Shown: positions 63,472 to 64,000 of the stretch, piece by piece
Layout: every line of letters begins with the position of its first letter
How positions within the stretch are numbered: the first letter of the stretch is position 1
Source: Treponema sp.
GTDB taxonomy: Bacteria; Spirochaetota; Spirochaetia; Treponematales; Treponemataceae
Direction of reading: 5' to 3'
NCBI GenBank assembly: GCA_017938365.1
Contig: JAGBBT010000044.1
Coordinates: 17,698-81,697 of the forward strand
DNA length: 64,000 nt
Notes under the pieces: generated by a model
Database searches by the model: none
Seen by the model: only the letters and a program-made list of their open reading frames with translations
Told to the model about the DNA's origin: nothing
Position numbers and translations under genes: made by a program

Positions 63472-63816
63472 CTATGAAATAACTAGATTAACAGAACCAA
63501 CAGTAACTTTATCACCTGGATTCAATTTTACATATTTATCGTTAGGAATTCTTTTACCATTTAAAAAAGTACCATTTGTGCTATTTTCATCTTTTAAAAA
63601 ATATACATCACGTATTTTTTGTATAACAGCATGAACTCGACTAACAAGTTTATTATCAACAACAATATTGCAATCAGAAGAACGACCTATCGTCATCTTA
63701 GCAACCAAATTAATCTTTTTCTTATTAAACATTAAATAAGAAACCTGATCCGTATCAGCAATTTTTTCTAAATGTTGTCCAACAGGACTACTTGTAACAA
63801 TAGTTGTATCTTGCAT
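63472..63816 (-). CDS. FHA-domain phosphothreonine-binding protein
   Basis: This is a 114-residue protein that is almost wholly one FHA domain (about 35-114). The phosphothreonine-binding residues are all present: IGRSSDCNIV, SRVHAVI and NSTNGTFLNG. A 30-residue N-terminal tail with TTIVTSS could be a phosphorylation site. It begins a three-gene unit with the phosphatase and kinase. The ATG has no Shine-Dalgarno and lies 6 bases after TATAAT. It follows 5S rRNA on the same strand. Confidence 0.93.
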   Translation of the reverse strand: MQDTTIVTSSPVGQHLEKIADTDQVSYLMFNKKKINLVAKMTIGRSSDCNIVVDNKLVSRVHAVIQKIRDVYFLKDENSTNGTFLNGKRIPNDKYVKLNPGDKVTVGSVNLVIS

Positions 63817-63822
63817 GAATTA

Positions 63823-63828
63823 ATTATA
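63823..63828 (-). promoter_or_regulatory. -10 element of the FHA/phosphatase/kinase unit, leaderless type
   Basis: On the minus strand a perfect TATAAT (63823-63828) ends 6 bases before the FHA ATG at 63816. The upstream sequence is a pyrimidine-rich tract after 5S rRNA, without a clear -35 or hairpin terminator. Confidence 0.5.
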
Positions 63829-63882
63829 AAAGCAAAAGAAGAAAAAATAAAGAGAAAAAGGGGAAGATTTAAAAAGAAAAAA

Positions 63883-63990
63883 GCTGGCAACTTTCTACTT
63901 TCCCGCGGTAGCAGTATCATCGACGTAAGAGAGCTTGACTTCCGTGTTCGGAATGGGAACGGGTATTGCCTCTCCACTATGGTCACCAGC
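63883..63990 (-). rRNA. rrf: 5S ribosomal RNA
   Basis: On the minus strand GCTGGTGACCATAG begins the molecule. The conserved CCCGTTCCCATTCCGAACACGG region (as short blocks) and the GATGATACTGC segment follow, and GTTGCCAGC pairs with the 5' end. The length is about 108 bases. The 23S gene should lie beyond the right edge on the same strand. Confidence 0.95.
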
Positions 63991-64000
63991 AATTAATACA

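Overview
The window reads as chromosome of a low-GC spirochete, most likely a Treponema. The evidence is the gene content: the periplasmic-flagellum gene flbB next to a fliK-type gene, a very long GreA protein typical of spirochetes, a cytidylate kinase fused to ribosomal protein S1, and an order of CapD-like enzyme, DegT aminotransferase and xanthine-dehydrogenase-like subunits that I recall from T. pallidum. There is no phage, insertion sequence, CRISPR array or plasmid gene. The sequence is ordinary chromosome with dense, often overlapping operons.

Layout. 1-1776 (minus): the truncated 5' part of fliK, then flbB. 1830-5854 (minus): a secreted gluzincin-type peptidase with a probable outer-membrane C-terminus, then hexokinase. 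5944-8700 (plus): a UvrD/PcrA helicase and a strongly expressed lipoprotein with a carbohydrate-binding-like fold. Next come a 10-bp tandem repeat and tRNA-Arg(UCU). 9043-22347 (minus): a long run of genes. In transcription order these are rpe, three TPR/envelope proteins, recA, folK, scpA, scpB, rluB, cmk-rpsA, a GAF/sigma-54 activator, a membrane TPR protein and a lipoprotein. 22528-26247 (plus): a TPR protein and the giant GreA. 26550-27143 (minus): rpsD.

27373-33390 (plus): a five-gene overlapping operon of a CapD-like sugar-nucleotide enzyme, a DegT/DnrJ aminotransferase, and three subunits resembling a molybdenum hydroxylase. In that trio the iron-sulfur and flavin subunits keep their motifs, but the large subunit has lost most molybdopterin-site motifs. 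This is my best candidate for an undescribed system. 33391-40339 (minus): queA, ruvB, ruvA, ruvC, yebC and a TIGR03545/TIGR03546-like pair. 40435-43689: a NeuB-family synthase, coaX and hisS. 43727-46905 (minus): a small envelope cluster with a Nudix hydrolase. 47036-53638: secA, signal peptidase I, fused class I fumarase and an HPt protein. 53607-60724: tatD-like, a small palindrome-controlled protein, miaA, rlmI-like, an anion permease and lon. 60778-63816 (minus): Ser/Thr kinase, PPP-like phosphatase and FHA protein. The window ends in 5S rRNA.

Two themes link the genes. First, about ten genes have a good -10 hexamer ending 6-7 bases before the start codon and no Shine-Dalgarno sequence, which predicts many leaderless mRNAs, often as divergent pairs. 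Second, the CapD-like enzyme, the aminotransferase and the NeuB homologue would supply successive steps of a nonulosonic-acid-type sugar pathway, as used for glycosylating flagellins. All functions are inferred from sequence motifs read by eye; no database search was run.
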